Assembly (NCBI RefSeq): GCF_015709525.1
Contig: NZ_JADNRA010000028.1
Coordinates: forward strand, 62,001-126,000
Length of the DNA: 64,000 nucleotides
Origin: Methylocystis sp. L43
GTDB taxonomy: Bacteria > Pseudomonadota > Alphaproteobacteria > Rhizobiales > Beijerinckiaceae
Direction of reading: 5' to 3'
Numbering within the stretch: position 1 is the first letter of the stretch; every line of letters starts with the position of its first letter. Of this stretch, positions 35,240 through 44,618 are shown piece by piece. The notes below the pieces were generated by a model, which was not told where the DNA came from, did no database searches, and saw nothing but the letters and a program-made list of their open reading frames with translations. A program made the translations under genes and the position numbers.

Positions 35240-35632
35240 TCACCGGCCGAGCAACTCGACGCCGGCGAGTCGGGCGAATTTGCGGTCGAACGTCACCGTC
35301 CTTTGACACTGTCGCGACCTGCCCACCTCGTGAATGATCGCGTCGACAAGATCGACGCTGGAATGATTCAGCGCCGCACGCACGGCGTTTGCCTCGCCGA
35401 TGACAATCTGCCGCGTATCGAGAAGCGCTTTGATGATCGAAACAACCTCCGTCCTTTTCAGATCATAGCGGCTTTCGAGCACCCAAATGATCTCGCAAAG
35501 AACGATCGCCGAAATGAACCCTGGATCGCCGGCCGTCAGCGCCTCTTCGATAAATCGCGTCGCGGCTTTGGCTTGCTCGCGGTCGTCCTGGGCGAGGTAG
35601 CGAACGAGCACGTTTGTATCGAGTGCTATCAC
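35240..35632 (-). CDS. vapC: VapC-type PIN-domain toxin
   Basis: PIN-domain RNase, 130 aa. All four acidic residues are readable: Asp5 (MIALDTNVLVRY), Glu47 (AIVLCEIIW), Asp97 (VDLVDAII) and Asp116 (VTFDRKF). Length and order are standard for VapC, so it should be active. The start overlaps the vapB stop by 4 bp. Different in sequence from the PIN toxin at 5259-5726. Confidence 0.9.
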   Translation of the reverse strand: MIALDTNVLVRYLAQDDREQAKAATRFIEEALTAGDPGFISAIVLCEIIWVLESRYDLKRTEVVSIIKALLDTRQIVIGEANAVRAALNHSSVDLVDAIIHEVGRSRQCQRTVTFDRKFARLAGVELLGR

Positions 35633-35868
35633 TTTTCGCTGGCCCGGCTTCGGATCGCCGCTTCCATTGCCTCGAGCGTGACTGGCGTCGCGGGCGCCGG
35701 AACAACGCCTTTAAGGCGTCGTATGTCTCCAGAGGCGGCGCGAACGAGAAAGGCGTCGCCGCTTGTCTGTTCGAAAACCAGACTGTCGCCAGTATCTACC
35801 CGCAAGGCTCGGCGTACTTCGGCGGGCAGAGTGATTTGACCCTTGCTGGTTAGGGTCGCCTTCGACAT
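35629..35868 (-). CDS. vapB: AbrB-type antitoxin VapB
   Basis: 79 aa antitoxin. The swapped-hairpin AbrB domain reads ATLTSKGQITLPAEVRRAL; the C-terminal helix LEAMEAAIRSRASEK should wrap VapC. It starts 30 bp from a palindrome that overlaps its own promoter, the normal site of VapBC autoregulation. Confidence 0.9.
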   Translation of the reverse strand: MSKATLTSKGQITLPAEVRRALRVDTGDSLVFEQTSGDAFLVRAASGDIRRLKGVVPAPATPVTLEAMEAAIRSRASEK

Positions 35869-35897
35869 TGGGGGCCAAGCTCCTTCTCGTTAGAACT

Positions 35898-35929
35898 CCT
35901 TACATATCGTAAGGGGCCATTAATTTCAA
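35898..35929 (-). promoter_or_regulatory. vapBC promoter with overlapping operator palindrome
   Basis: On the minus strand TTGAAA (35924-35929), a 17-bp spacer and TATGTA (35901-35906) make a near-consensus sigma-70 promoter. The inverted repeat CCTTAC-ATATC-GTAAGG (35898-35914) covers the -10 box. A VapB dimer bound there would block the polymerase, the known mode of type II antitoxin autoregulation. Confidence 0.8.
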
Positions 35930-35990
35930 CCAGAACTCTCAAGCCGGGCTCGCTTGCGCGGGCGCCGCGTTGCGCCTATCACCCGGCCTC

Positions 35991-37259
35991 ATGACTTCCC
36001 AAAGCGATTTCACCCCAAAATCCGACTTCCTGCGCGCGCTAATCGAGCGCGGCTTCGTGCATCAATGCTCCGATTTCGAGGGCCTGGACGAGAAGGCGCG
36101 CTCCGGCGCGCTTTCCGCCTATATCGGCTTTGACTGCACGGCGCCGTCGCTGCACGTCGGGTCGCTGCTGCCGATCATGATGCTCGCCTGGCTGCAGCGC
36201 GCCGGCGGCAAGCCGTTGCCGCTGATGGGCGGCGGCACGACTCGCGTCGGCGATCCTTCCGGCAAGGACGAGAGCCGCAAGCTGCTCACCGTCGAGCAGA
36301 TCGACGCCAACAAGGCGTCGATCCGGACCGTCTTCGAACGCTTTCTCACCTTTGGCGACGGCGCCACAGACGCGCTGATGCTCGACAACGCCGACTGGCT
36401 GGCGGGTTTAAACTACATAGACTTCCTGCGCGACGTCGGCCGCCATTTCTCCGTCAACCGCATGCTGACGATGGATTCGGTGAAGCTGCGTCTCGAACGC
36501 GAGCATGAACTCTCCTTCATCGAGTTCAACTACATGTGCCTGCAGGCATACGACTTCGTCGAGATCAACAGGCGTTACGGCGCGCTGCTGCAGATGGGCG
36601 GCTCGGACCAATGGGGCAACATCGTCACGGGCCTTGATCTCGGACGCCGCATGGGCTGCCCGCAACTCTACGCGCTCACCTCGCCGCTGCTCACGACGTC
36701 CTCGGGCGCGAAGATGGGCAAGACCGCCGCCGGCGCCATCTGGCTCAACGCCGATATGCTGTCGCCCTATGACTACTGGCAGTATTGGCGCAATACGGAA
36801 GACGCCGACGTCGCCCGCTTTCTGAGGCTTTTCACCTTCCTGCCGATGGAAGAGATCGCTCGGCTCGCGGCGCTGCAGGGCGCCGAAATCAACGAAGCCA
36901 AGAAGACTCTCGCGACGGAGGCGACGGCGCTCATTCACGGCCGCGCGGCGGCGGATGAGGCGGCGGATACCGCGCGCACGACGTTCGAAGAAGGCGCGCT
37001 CGCTTTGTCACTCCCCAAGGTCGCCGTTTCGGCTGAGGAAGTCGCCGCCGGCCTCGGCGTGCTGACGGCTTTCGTCAAAGCCGGTCTCGTCGCGTCGACC
37101 GGCGAAGCGCGACGCCAGATCAAGGGCGGCGGGCTGCGCGTCAATGATGCGCCGGTGACCGACGAACGCACCGTCATCGGCGAAGCGGCGTTTGCGAGCG
37201 ACGGCGTCGTCAAACTCTCGCTCGGCAAGAAGAAGCACGTGCTGCTCGAGCGTGCGTAA
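35991..37259 (+). CDS. tyrS: Tyrosine--tRNA ligase
   Basis: Charges tRNA-Tyr; class Ic synthetase, 422 aa from ATG 35991. The HIGH-type motif is HVGSL and the KMSKS-type motif is KMGKT. The tyrosine pocket region [11 protein letters not shown] and [14 protein letters not shown] is intact, and the C-terminal S4 RNA-binding domain ends the protein ([16 protein letters not shown]). The seven-codon upstream extension is not conserved-looking. Convergent to the AsmA-like gene, 9 bp apart. Confidence 0.96.
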   Translation: MTSQSDFTPKSDFLRALIERGFVHQCSDFEGLDEKARSGALSAYIGFDCTAPSLHVGSLLPIMMLAWLQRAGGKPLPLMGGGTTRVGDPSGKDESRKLLTVEQIDANKASIRTVFERFLTFGDGATDALMLDNADWLAGLNYIDFLRDVGRHFSVNRMLTMDSVKLRLEREHELSFIEFNYMCLQAYDFVEINRRYGALLQMGGSDQWGNIVTGLDLGRRMGCPQLYALTSPLLTTSSGAKMGKTAAGAIWLNADMLSPYDYWQYWRNTEDADVARFLRLFTFLPMEEIARLAALQGAEINEAKKTLATEATALIHGRAAADEAADTARTTFEEGALALSLPKVAVSAEEVAAGLGVLTAFVKAGLVASTGEARRQIKGGGLRVNDAPVTDERTVIGEAAFASDGVVKLSLGKKKHVLLERA

Positions 37260-37268
37260 GCTCGAAGA

Positions 37269-40200
37269 CTACCGCTGCTGCGGCATTCGCGCGGTGCCGT
37301 CGATGACGCCCATGATCTTGCGCATCAACCCCGGCGCGATCGCCGAGAGCGGATTGACGTTGATCGAGGGCGATGAGAGCGCGCCATAGAGGCGATAGCT
37401 CAGCGCAAAGACGCCTTCATGCTGCCCGCCGGCGAGCACGACGCCGACGACCGGAATATTCGACAACAGATTGTTCAACGCATAGGCGGGGACATATGAG
37501 CCCACAAGGTCCAGCCGCTCGCGCGGGAAGTCGATGTAGCCATCGAAGGTGAGGCCGATCTCGGGACCCGACAGCACGCCCTCGCGCACGGTAAGCTGTC
37601 CGCCCGACCAGCTGAAGTCGCTCTCCAACCTGCCGACGCGAACGAGGTCGGGGTCGATGCGGTAGTTGCCGCGATCGTCCGCGCGCGCCGTTCCGCTTTG
37701 CGCCATCAGCTGACGCACGGTCGGTTCGCCGCGCACGAAGAAGTCGCGAATGCGCAAAGCGCCATCGGCGCGGTTTTGACTAAGCTGTACGGTCGCGGTC
37801 AGGGCGCCGCTGTCCATCTTCCGATAGATGTCAAAGAAGGAGAGCAGCGAGCCGCCGTCGTTTGTCGCAATTTCGAGTTGCGACTGGTTATCCTGACCGC
37901 GCCCCATGCCAACCGTGAGCTGCTCGCGGCCGAAAAAGCCCTTAAGCGCCACCCCGCGGGGCTTGCCGCCGCGACGCTCCAATTTCAGTTCGACGTTTGA
38001 GAGAATTTGCTTGCCGTAGCCGGTGACGATCGGCGACTTGAAGTCGAGATCGAGGTCGTCGACGCTGCCCTTGCCGCGTTCGGCACGCAGCAATCCCTGC
38101 ATGATCGGACGTGCGTCGAAATTCGCGCCGCGCGCGACGATCTTCACCAGTTCGCCGCTGCGCTGCACGTCGACGCGCATGTCGTCTCCGGGCGAGAGCC
38201 GCGCCTGCGCGAGACGGGCCGCGCGGAATGCGCCTTCACGGCCAAATTCGATGACGCCCTGCGCCTGCGTCGGTCCGGCGTCGAACACGAATTGTTCGAG
38301 CGACATCGCCTCGCCGTGGCGCGTCAGCGTGAACGAAGACTTTGCCGGCTTTCCCGCCGGCTTCATCAGGCCCGGGAGCGGATTGTCGAAATTCGTCCGG
38401 GTAAGATCGAGTTCGATCTGCGTATCGACGTTCTCGACCGGGATCGGCGTGCGTATCGTCGCGAGAATCGGGCCGCTGACGCCGGCGATGGCATAGCCGG
38501 CGCGCTGGCGCGCCGCATCGTCAAAAGTGAATGCGACCTGCGCCTGTGCGGGACCCTTATCGCCAAAGCCGCGGCGCACGTCGAGGGTCGCCGGCGCGCC
38601 AAAGAGTCGGCCGGTTCCGTTGACGCGCAGTCCGGCCCGGTCAGCGACGATATGCAGCGCGCCGCTCTCGAGCTTCTCCCGGCCGATCAGCTTATCGATC
38701 ACAAGGTTCGACGTCGTCGCATCGATGGCGAAAGTCGTCGCCGCGTCGCGCGCGGTCGCCCCTGTCTCGAAATCGACGCGCAGCCGACCCTCGATGGTTC
38801 CTTTCAGCTCGCTCGCTTCGACGGGGACAGACGCGTGGTCGGCGATCGCGGGCAATGAAAGCAGGTCAGACACGGCTTCGACGTCGCCGCCCACGGCGAC
38901 CTCGACCATCGCGGGCGTCGGGCGCAGCGCGCTGTCGGCGACCAGGAAGCGGCCGGACGACAGGGCGAGGCGTCGCCCTGGCCCAGTCTCCATGACGCCT
39001 GAAGTCGCGTCGAAAGACGCCGTCTGCCCGGTGATCCGCAGTCGCCCGTTGATGCCGGTGAGCGGCGCCATGCCCGGCAGGATGTCGGAGACTGTCGCAT
39101 CAACGATGTCGCCCTCGGCGAACAGCGAGCGATCCGGCGGCGCCTGCTCATAGCGCATCGCGTTTAGCGCCGCGCCGTCGAAATCGGCGGCATATTGGGC
39201 GCGCTTTAAGACGCCGACCGGCACATGATCGACGAACCAGGTGCGCACGGACGGCGCGACATGGGTCGGCCATAGACGCGCGAGCGCGCGTATCTGCGTC
39301 TCCTCGATTCCCATCTTGAGTATGACGCGGATGTCGTCGCGCCAACTCAATACGCCGTTGAGGTCGACGCGCGCATCGGGACCGGCAAAGGCGAATTTAT
39401 CGAAGACCATCTGGCGTTCGTCACGAAACAGGCGCGCATTGAGCAGTCCGTTGTCAATGCGGACATTCTTCTCTCCGGCGCGCTCGGGCGCGACCACGGT
39501 TGGCGCTTTCAGGCGCAACGCGATCGTCCATGGCCCATCCAGGCGCGCCGCATCGGCGATGGTCTTCGCCCCGTCAGGTGGGCGCGCCTCGCCGACGATG
39601 GTCATGTCGAAACCGCCGGCCTTGAACACAAGCGGCGCGACGGCGACCTTGCGCGCGGCCCTGTCCCAAACCGCCACGCCGGCGATCTTTTCGATCATCA
39701 CCGGCTCGTGATCTGGCTCGTCGAAGCGGAAATAGCCCCGGCCGATCTCCATTTGACCCGATGCTTCGAGAACCTCGTCGCCCGGACCGAGCGCAAATCT
39801 CAGGTCGAACGAGAGCGGCGCGTCGGTGTCGAAGCGGGTTGTGCGGAAGCCGCCGGCAAGCGAAATCTCGTCGATCGAGAAATTACGAAACTGCGCGTGG
39901 AAATCGCGCCGTCCTCCCGGAGCCCCCTTTGCGACGGCGACGGCCGTCCAACGCCCCGAGGGACCATTGGCCGCCGCGGAAAAGCGCATGCCGGCGCCGC
40001 CCTTGTCGAGGCTGAGCGTCACGTCTTCATAGCGGATGGCGCGGTCGATCGTGCGGTCGTCGATGGTGAGCCGGCCGTGCGCCACGCCGAGACGATCGAG
40101 CGCGGCGATTGGACTGTTCGGGCTCGTGGCGAAGTCCATGAGCCCGCGCAGGGCGCCCGCCGCGTCGCGCAGCAGAGTCACGCGCTCCGACCCGGCGCCG

Positions 40201-40817
40201 TTCGCTGGCGCGCCGGGCGCAATCGCTGGCGCCGGCGCAGGAACAGGTTGCGCGCCGGCTGAAATCTCGACGGCGCCGTCTGGATTGACCGACAGGCGCA
40301 AGTCCAGATCAAGAACCTCCAGCCGGCGCAGCTTTATGCGGCCGATCAGCAAGGAGCGAAGGTCGAGCGACAGCTCCGCGCGCGGCGCCGCGACGATGGG
40401 ACGACCGTCTTTCTTGACGATGAAATTGTCGACGGACAGCGTCGGGCCATGATCGCCATTGCCGATCGCAGCGGCGCCCAGCGAAAACTCGTACCGGCCG
40501 CCTGCAAGTTCGTCGAGCGATTCGACGATACGCGGCGCGAGCCAGGCAAAGGTGATGGAGCCTTGCGAAAGCAGCAGGAAGAAACCGCCGAACGTCAGCG
40601 TGCACAGCAGCGTTGCGGCAAGCCCGCTGAGCATGAGCAGGCGGGGAAGTCCGCGGCGCGGCGCCCGAAAAAATGGCGGTCGCCACGCTGCGCGACAGGC
40701 CCGCTGAATCGCGCGCCGCGCCCCGTCGACGACGACTCCGCCGCCGCTAGGCTTGCGCCCCGTCCTGTCGGTCAATTGGCCTCGCTCTCGGCTCGATCGC
40801 AGCGCGGACGCGGGCAA
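37269..40817 (-). CDS. AsmA-like/YhdP-family envelope protein
   Basis: Very large envelope protein, up to 1182 aa, of the DUF3971/AsmA-like C-terminal group (YhdP, TamB relatives), thought to bridge the periplasm and carry phospholipids to the outer membrane. An N-terminal membrane anchor lies near residues 62-88 (LMLSGLAATLLCTLTFGGFFLLL), followed by a long beta-rich body and a C-terminal AsmA_2-like domain (LSGPEIGLTFDGYIDFPRERLDL). The frame opens with TTG at 40817; a later TTG, or the ATG at residue 62, may be the real start. Alone on its strand. Confidence 0.78.
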   Translation of the reverse strand: MPASALRSSRERGQLTDRTGRKPSGGGVVVDGARRAIQRACRAAWRPPFFRAPRRGLPRLLMLSGLAATLLCTLTFGGFFLLLSQGSITFAWLAPRIVESLDELAGGRYEFSLGAAAIGNGDHGPTLSVDNFIVKKDGRPIVAAPRAELSLDLRSLLIGRIKLRRLEVLDLDLRLSVNPDGAVEISAGAQPVPAPAPAIAPGAPANGAGSERVTLLRDAAGALRGLMDFATSPNSPIAALDRLGVAHGRLTIDDRTIDRAIRYEDVTLSLDKGGAGMRFSAAANGPSGRWTAVAVAKGAPGGRRDFHAQFRNFSIDEISLAGGFRTTRFDTDAPLSFDLRFALGPGDEVLEASGQMEIGRGYFRFDEPDHEPVMIEKIAGVAVWDRAARKVAVAPLVFKAGGFDMTIVGEARPPDGAKTIADAARLDGPWTIALRLKAPTVVAPERAGEKNVRIDNGLLNARLFRDERQMVFDKFAFAGPDARVDLNGVLSWRDDIRVILKMGIEETQIRALARLWPTHVAPSVRTWFVDHVPVGVLKRAQYAADFDGAALNAMRYEQAPPDRSLFAEGDIVDATVSDILPGMAPLTGINGRLRITGQTASFDATSGVMETGPGRRLALSSGRFLVADSALRPTPAMVEVAVGGDVEAVSDLLSLPAIADHASVPVEASELKGTIEGRLRVDFETGATARDAATTFAIDATTSNLVIDKLIGREKLESGALHIVADRAGLRVNGTGRLFGAPATLDVRRGFGDKGPAQAQVAFTFDDAARQRAGYAIAGVSGPILATIRTPIPVENVDTQIELDLTRTNFDNPLPGLMKPAGKPAKSSFTLTRHGEAMSLEQFVFDAGPTQAQGVIEFGREGAFRAARLAQARLSPGDDMRVDVQRSGELVKIVARGANFDARPIMQGLLRAERGKGSVDDLDLDFKSPIVTGYGKQILSNVELKLERRGGKPRGVALKGFFGREQLTVGMGRGQDNQSQLEIATNDGGSLLSFFDIYRKMDSGALTATVQLSQNRADGALRIRDFFVRGEPTVRQLMAQSGTARADDRGNYRIDPDLVRVGRLESDFSWSGGQLTVREGVLSGPEIGLTFDGYIDFPRERLDLVGSYVPAYALNNLLSNIPVVGVVLAGGQHEGVFALSYRLYGALSSPSINVNPLSAIAPGLMRKIMGVIDGTARMPQQR

Positions 40818-40897
40818 TGCGCCGGTCTTGCCGGCTGGCGCGCAGTCTGCATTCTACGCACTGATTTTAGCTGCAGATGCGACGAAAGGAAGGCGCC

Positions 40898-41416
40898 ATG
40901 AGCACGACCGTCGGCAAGGCCGAAACCACACTTAAGGAGGGGGAGAAAGAGGGAAGCTTGAAGGAGGGAGATTTGGCGCCCGCCTTCGATCTCCCAGGGG
41001 CTGGCGGCGAAAAGATCTCACTCGCCGCGCTGAAGGGCAAAAAAGTCGTGCTCTATTTTTACCCTAAGGACGACACGTCGGGCTGCACGAAGGAAGCAAT
41101 AGAATTCAACGCCTTACGCGATAATTTCGCGAAGGTGAAGGCCGTGGTCGTCGGCATGTCGCCGGACCCCATCAAGAACCACGACAAATTCCGTGCGAAA
41201 TATCAGTTGTCGCTGCCTCTCGCGTCAGATGAGGGAAAGGACACGCTCGGTGCCTATGGCGTCTGGGTCGAGAAAAGCATGTATGGCCGAAAATATATGG
41301 GCGTCGAGCGCACGACGGTGCTCATCGGTCCGGACGGGCGCATCGCCAAGATTTGGCGCAAGGTGAAGGTTCCGGGCCACGCCGAGGAGGTTCTGGCGGC
41401 AGCCAAGGCGCTGTAA
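40898..41416 (+). CDS. bcp: Thioredoxin-dependent peroxiredoxin (Bcp/PrxQ)
   Basis: Reduces hydroperoxides in the cytoplasm. 172 aa from ATG 40898, with a strong AAGGAAGG ribosome site. The peroxidatic Cys63 is in DDTSGCTKEA. It is the only cysteine in the protein: the resolving Cys found five residues later in E. coli Bcp is Ile/Glu here, so it should act as a 1-Cys enzyme. An N-terminal charged extension of about 20 residues is unusual. A start at 40877 is possible but less likely. Confidence 0.9.
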   Translation: MSTTVGKAETTLKEGEKEGSLKEGDLAPAFDLPGAGGEKISLAALKGKKVVLYFYPKDDTSGCTKEAIEFNALRDNFAKVKAVVVGMSPDPIKNHDKFRAKYQLSLPLASDEGKDTLGAYGVWVEKSMYGRKYMGVERTTVLIGPDGRIAKIWRKVKVPGHAEEVLAAAKAL

Positions 41417-41440
41417 CGCGCGCCTTTCCGCCTCCGGGCT

Positions 41441-42391
41441 TCAATTGTGGTCGTGTTCGGCTTCGGAAGGCGCGGCATCGGCCGGCGTCGCCGCGCCCGA
41501 GCCCTTTTTGGCGATGAGCCTGGCCATGTCCTGCGATCCCTTCTTCGCCGCGGCGAGGTCAGGCTTGGCCGCCAGCGCCGCGTCGTAATCGGTCTTGGCG
41601 CGGGCGAAGTCCTTCTTGGCCCGCCAGGCGTTGGCGCGGTTGACAAGCGCGCCGACGTAGCTGGCGTCGATTTTCAGCGCGGCGTCGAAGTCGGCGATCG
41701 CCTTATCGAATTCGCCCTTGGCGTAGTGGCAGGCGCCGCGTCCGTTGCGCGCCGCCGCGAGTTTGGGATCGCGCTTCGCCGCCTCGGAAAATGCGGCGAT
41801 GGCGCGGTCATGATCGCCTTTCCCGTGATACAGCGCGCCCGCCGCGACGTCCGGGGCCGTTGATTTTGGGTCGGCCTTCGCCGCGTCCCCGAGATCGGCG
41901 AGAGCCTTCTCGACATCGCCTTTCGCGCGCCAAACATAGGCGCGCGCCAGAAGCGCGGCGGCGTTCTTCTTGTCCGCGGCGATCGCCTGATCATAGTCGG
42001 CGAGCGCGCTGTCGAGGTCGCCCTTGGCATGATGCGCGGCGCCGCGTGCGGCCAGAATCACCGATGATTTGGGTTCAAACTCCAGCGCTTTGCCAAAGTC
42101 CTCGAGCGCGTGCGCGTAGTCGCCTTTCGCCTGATAAGCGCCGGCGCGGTTGACATAGGCCGCCACCTTGTTGTGCGGGGTCTCCTTGTCGATCTCCTGA
42201 ATGACGAGCGTGCAGCCTGCGATGCGCGCGTCGGGGTCAGGCGCGCGGCACTGGCCCCACGCGGGGCTGACGCCGCCCTTATGCGCAGCCATGGCGGGCG
42301 CGCTGACGACGAGAAGTGAAGCGGCGATGACAGCCGCCGGACACCGCGCGCGCGCGGCCGCGCGCGCTGCGAGAGTGAGACGCTCATGCAT
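41441..42391 (-). CDS. Secreted tetratricopeptide-repeat protein
   Basis: 316 aa from ATG 42391 (MHERLTLAARAA). A Sec signal ends near SAPAMAAHKG. Then come a short Cys-containing stretch (GQCRAPDPDARIAGC) and about six 34-residue TPR units, for example VNRAGAYQAKGDYAHALEDF and ARGAAHHAKGDLDSALADY. It ends in a Lys/Ala tail and HDHN. It most likely is a periplasmic protein-binding scaffold; the partner is unknown. Confidence 0.82.
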   Translation of the reverse strand: MHERLTLAARAAARARCPAAVIAASLLVVSAPAMAAHKGGVSPAWGQCRAPDPDARIAGCTLVIQEIDKETPHNKVAAYVNRAGAYQAKGDYAHALEDFGKALEFEPKSSVILAARGAAHHAKGDLDSALADYDQAIAADKKNAAALLARAYVWRAKGDVEKALADLGDAAKADPKSTAPDVAAGALYHGKGDHDRAIAAFSEAAKRDPKLAAARNGRGACHYAKGEFDKAIADFDAALKIDASYVGALVNRANAWRAKKDFARAKTDYDAALAAKPDLAAAKKGSQDMARLIAKKGSGAATPADAAPSEAEHDHN

Positions 42392-42714
42392 GAATTGGGT
42401 GGCTCCCCGGATTGAGTGGCGGCGGCATGCTACCCCATCAGGCATCGGCCGCAACTTGGAAATCTTGGAATTCCAGAGCCCAGGGCTGTCTTTTTGCGAC
42501 AGTTGAGCGGTCTACGCGCCCCCTGCTGGACCGCATCGGCGCCACGTTGCAGCTTTTCGCCCGGTCCAGTTGCGGACGTGGCGTCCGATGGTCTGCGAAT
42601 TTTCTGTAAAACCGTGTATTTTGGTCGGGCCGAAGCCGGCCGAGCGCCGCTGAAACGTCCGAAGTCGCTCCTTGGGACTTCAGACCTGGACCAAAAACGT
42701 TTAGAACCAATTCA
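42392..42714. other. Divergent intergenic region between the TPR gene and rnd
   Basis: 323 bp without a gene. It must hold both promoters, but none is clear. A small inverted repeat GAAGTC..GACTTC (6-bp arms) lies about 40 bases before the rnd ATG and may fold in its leader. Confidence 0.4.
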
Positions 42715-43887
42715 ATGAGTCTTCTTACCACCAATCCCGAACTGACGGCGGTCTGCGACCGTTTCGCTCAGCATCCATTCGTCACGGTCGACACCGAATT
42801 CTTGCGCGAAACCACGTTCTGGCCGCAGGTCTGCGTGATCCAGCTGGCGTCGCCGGAAGAGGCTGTGGCGATCGACGCCCTTGCAGAAGACCTTGATCTT
42901 GCGCCTTTTTTCGGGCTCATGGCCAATCCCGACGTCGTCAAGGTGTTCCATGCCGCGCGCCAGGATCTCGAGATCATCTGGCGCCTCGCCCGACTCATCC
43001 CTGCGCCGATCTTCGATACGCAGGTCGCCGCCATGGTCTGCGGATTCGGCGAACAGGCGTCCTATCTCGAACTGGTGAAAGCGATCACGCGCGCCAGTCT
43101 CGACAAATCGTCGCGATTCACCGACTGGTCGCGCCGACCGCTGTCAAACGCCCAGATCGAATACGCCATCGCCGACGTCACCCATCTTCGCGACATATAC
43201 ACCGCCTTGCGGGCGCGGCTCGAACGTTCCAATCGCCTCGAATGGCTTGTGGACGAGATGCAGACGCTCACCTCGCCCGCGACCTATGAGCAGCATCCCG
43301 AAAACGCCTGGGAACGGCTTCGCCATCGCGCCCGCAAGCCGCGCGATCTCGCCGTTCTGATGGAGCTGGCCGCCTGGCGCGAGTTCGAAGCGCAAACGCG
43401 CGACGTGCCGCGTTCGCGCGTCCTGAAGGACGACGTGCTCCTCGAGATTGCTCAAGCCGCGCCGCGCTCTGTCGAAGCGCTCGGCAATTTGCGGTCCTTT
43501 CCAAAGGGCATGGAGCGCTCCCGCGCGGGAACCGAAATCATCGCCGCTGTGGAGCGCGGCCTTGCGCGCGATCCCGCGACAGTGCCCCGCATCGAGCGCG
43601 ACCGACGCAATTCAAACGGCGCGACGGTCGAGTTGCTCAAGGTGTTGCTGCGTCAAGTGTCGGAGGAGACGGGCGTCGCCGCCAAGATGATCGCGACGGT
43701 CGAAGATCTCGAAGCCGTCGCGCATGACGATCACGCCGACGTTCAGGCGCTGAAGGGCTGGCGCCGCGCGATCTTCGGCGAAAAGGCGTTGGAGTTGAAG
43801 CGGGGCCGCCTCGCGCTTTCGGTGGAAAATGGCCGGGTCGTCACCTTTGACTGGCAAGCGGCGGACGAACCCGCGAACGCCGAATAA
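42715..43887 (+). CDS. rnd: Ribonuclease D
   Basis: 3'-5' exoribonuclease for tRNA maturation, 390 aa. The DEDDy exonuclease residues lie in VDTEFLRE (Exo I), HAARQDLEI (Exo II) and [13 protein letters not shown] (Exo III). HRDC domains follow ([19 protein letters not shown] and the second half to the C-terminus). The length is standard. A hairpin with a T run ends the transcript. Confidence 0.95.
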   Translation: MSLLTTNPELTAVCDRFAQHPFVTVDTEFLRETTFWPQVCVIQLASPEEAVAIDALAEDLDLAPFFGLMANPDVVKVFHAARQDLEIIWRLARLIPAPIFDTQVAAMVCGFGEQASYLELVKAITRASLDKSSRFTDWSRRPLSNAQIEYAIADVTHLRDIYTALRARLERSNRLEWLVDEMQTLTSPATYEQHPENAWERLRHRARKPRDLAVLMELAAWREFEAQTRDVPRSRVLKDDVLLEIAQAAPRSVEALGNLRSFPKGMERSRAGTEIIAAVERGLARDPATVPRIERDRRNSNGATVELLKVLLRQVSEETGVAAKMIATVEDLEAVAHDDHADVQALKGWRRAIFGEKALELKRGRLALSVENGRVVTFDWQAADEPANAE

Positions 43888-43902
43888 GCCTCAAGGTTCC
43901 GC

Positions 43903-43932
43903 CGCAGCGCAGCATGCCGCTGCGCCATTTTT
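43903..43932 (+). terminator. Probable terminator of rnd
   Basis: Stem CGCAGCG / CGCTGCG with an 8-base loop, then CCATTTTT, 15 bp behind the rnd stop codon. Confidence 0.65.
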
Positions 43933-44136
43933 GCGCGCAGGCAAGCGACTGACGGATATTTGTGCGCCATTAAATACCATTGAATATCATATAGATAATG
44001 CGACATTACGATAAGTTATTGCAGTGCGGTGTTGTCGTGCTGCAATGCGGTAACTACCTTCCATCCCGAGTGGGGCGCAGTTCGCTGCGACGGTTTCGCG
44101 TTACGCCGGCCCCGCTCCGAAACGGAAGGATAAGAT

Positions 44137-44523
44137 ATGACTACAGGAAATCGAATTGTCGCGGCGGCGCTCGGCGGAGCGCTGTGCCTTGCAGCAAGCT
44201 CGGGCCTGTCCGCCGCTGACGCCTCCTTGACGATGAAGCCACTCATGGCGGCGAGCTTTGACGCTGGCTCAAAACATGTCGTGAGCTATTTCGTGGGCGG
44301 CGAGAACGGCTGCCGTCTGACCATGATGGTCATCGATTCCGCGCTGGACCAGGATCCGACGCCGGCGACCCAGGCGACGCGCCTCGTCGTCACCGTCACG
44401 GACGGAAAGGCGGCGTTTTTCGACTCTGCCGTCGGCACATCCCTGCGCTTCAACTGCGCCGCTGGCGCACAGACCATGCGCGTGGACAAGATCAATCGAG
44501 TCGCTCGCGCGCCAGCTGAGTAA
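44137..44523 (+). CDS. Small secreted protein of unknown function
   Basis: 128 aa with a clear ribosome site (GGAAGGA) and a Sec signal (AAALGGALCLAASSGLSAADA). The mature part carries two cysteines (NGCRLTMMV and RFNCAAGA) that could form a disulfide, and looks like a small beta protein. No family is recognised. It sits between rnd and a convergent hydrolase, bounded by a strong hairpin. Confidence 0.65.
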   Translation: MTTGNRIVAAALGGALCLAASSGLSAADASLTMKPLMAASFDAGSKHVVSYFVGGENGCRLTMMVIDSALDQDPTPATQATRLVVTVTDGKAAFFDSAVGTSLRFNCAAGAQTMRVDKINRVARAPAE

Positions 44524-44532
44524 AGATCAGAA

Positions 44533-44556
44533 GCGGCGCGTCCCGTGACGCGCCGC
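44533..44556. terminator. Perfect hairpin between two convergent genes
   Basis: Ten-bp perfect stem GCGGCGCGTC / GACGCGCCGC with a CCGT loop, 9 bp behind the 44523 stop and before the stop of the minus-strand hydrolase at 44604. It has no T run on either side, so it may act mainly as an RNA-end stabiliser or a weak bidirectional terminator. Confidence 0.6.
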
Positions 44557-44572
44557 CAAGACCCAGAAACGC

Positions 44573-44618
44573 CAAGCGCGTCAGTGCGACAGGAACAAGC
44601 GCGTCAGTGCGACAGGAA
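44573..44618. repeat. Exact 23-bp tandem duplication across the hydrolase stop codon
   Basis: The 23-bp unit that begins CAAGCGCGTCAGTGCGACAG is present twice in tandem (44573-44595 and 44596-44618). The copy at 44596-44618 carries the last codons (FLSH) and the stop of the minus-strand hydrolase; the other copy is a duplicate 3' tail. The unit is not a multiple of three, but the first stop is reached inside the coding copy, so the protein is unchanged. Confidence 0.9.
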
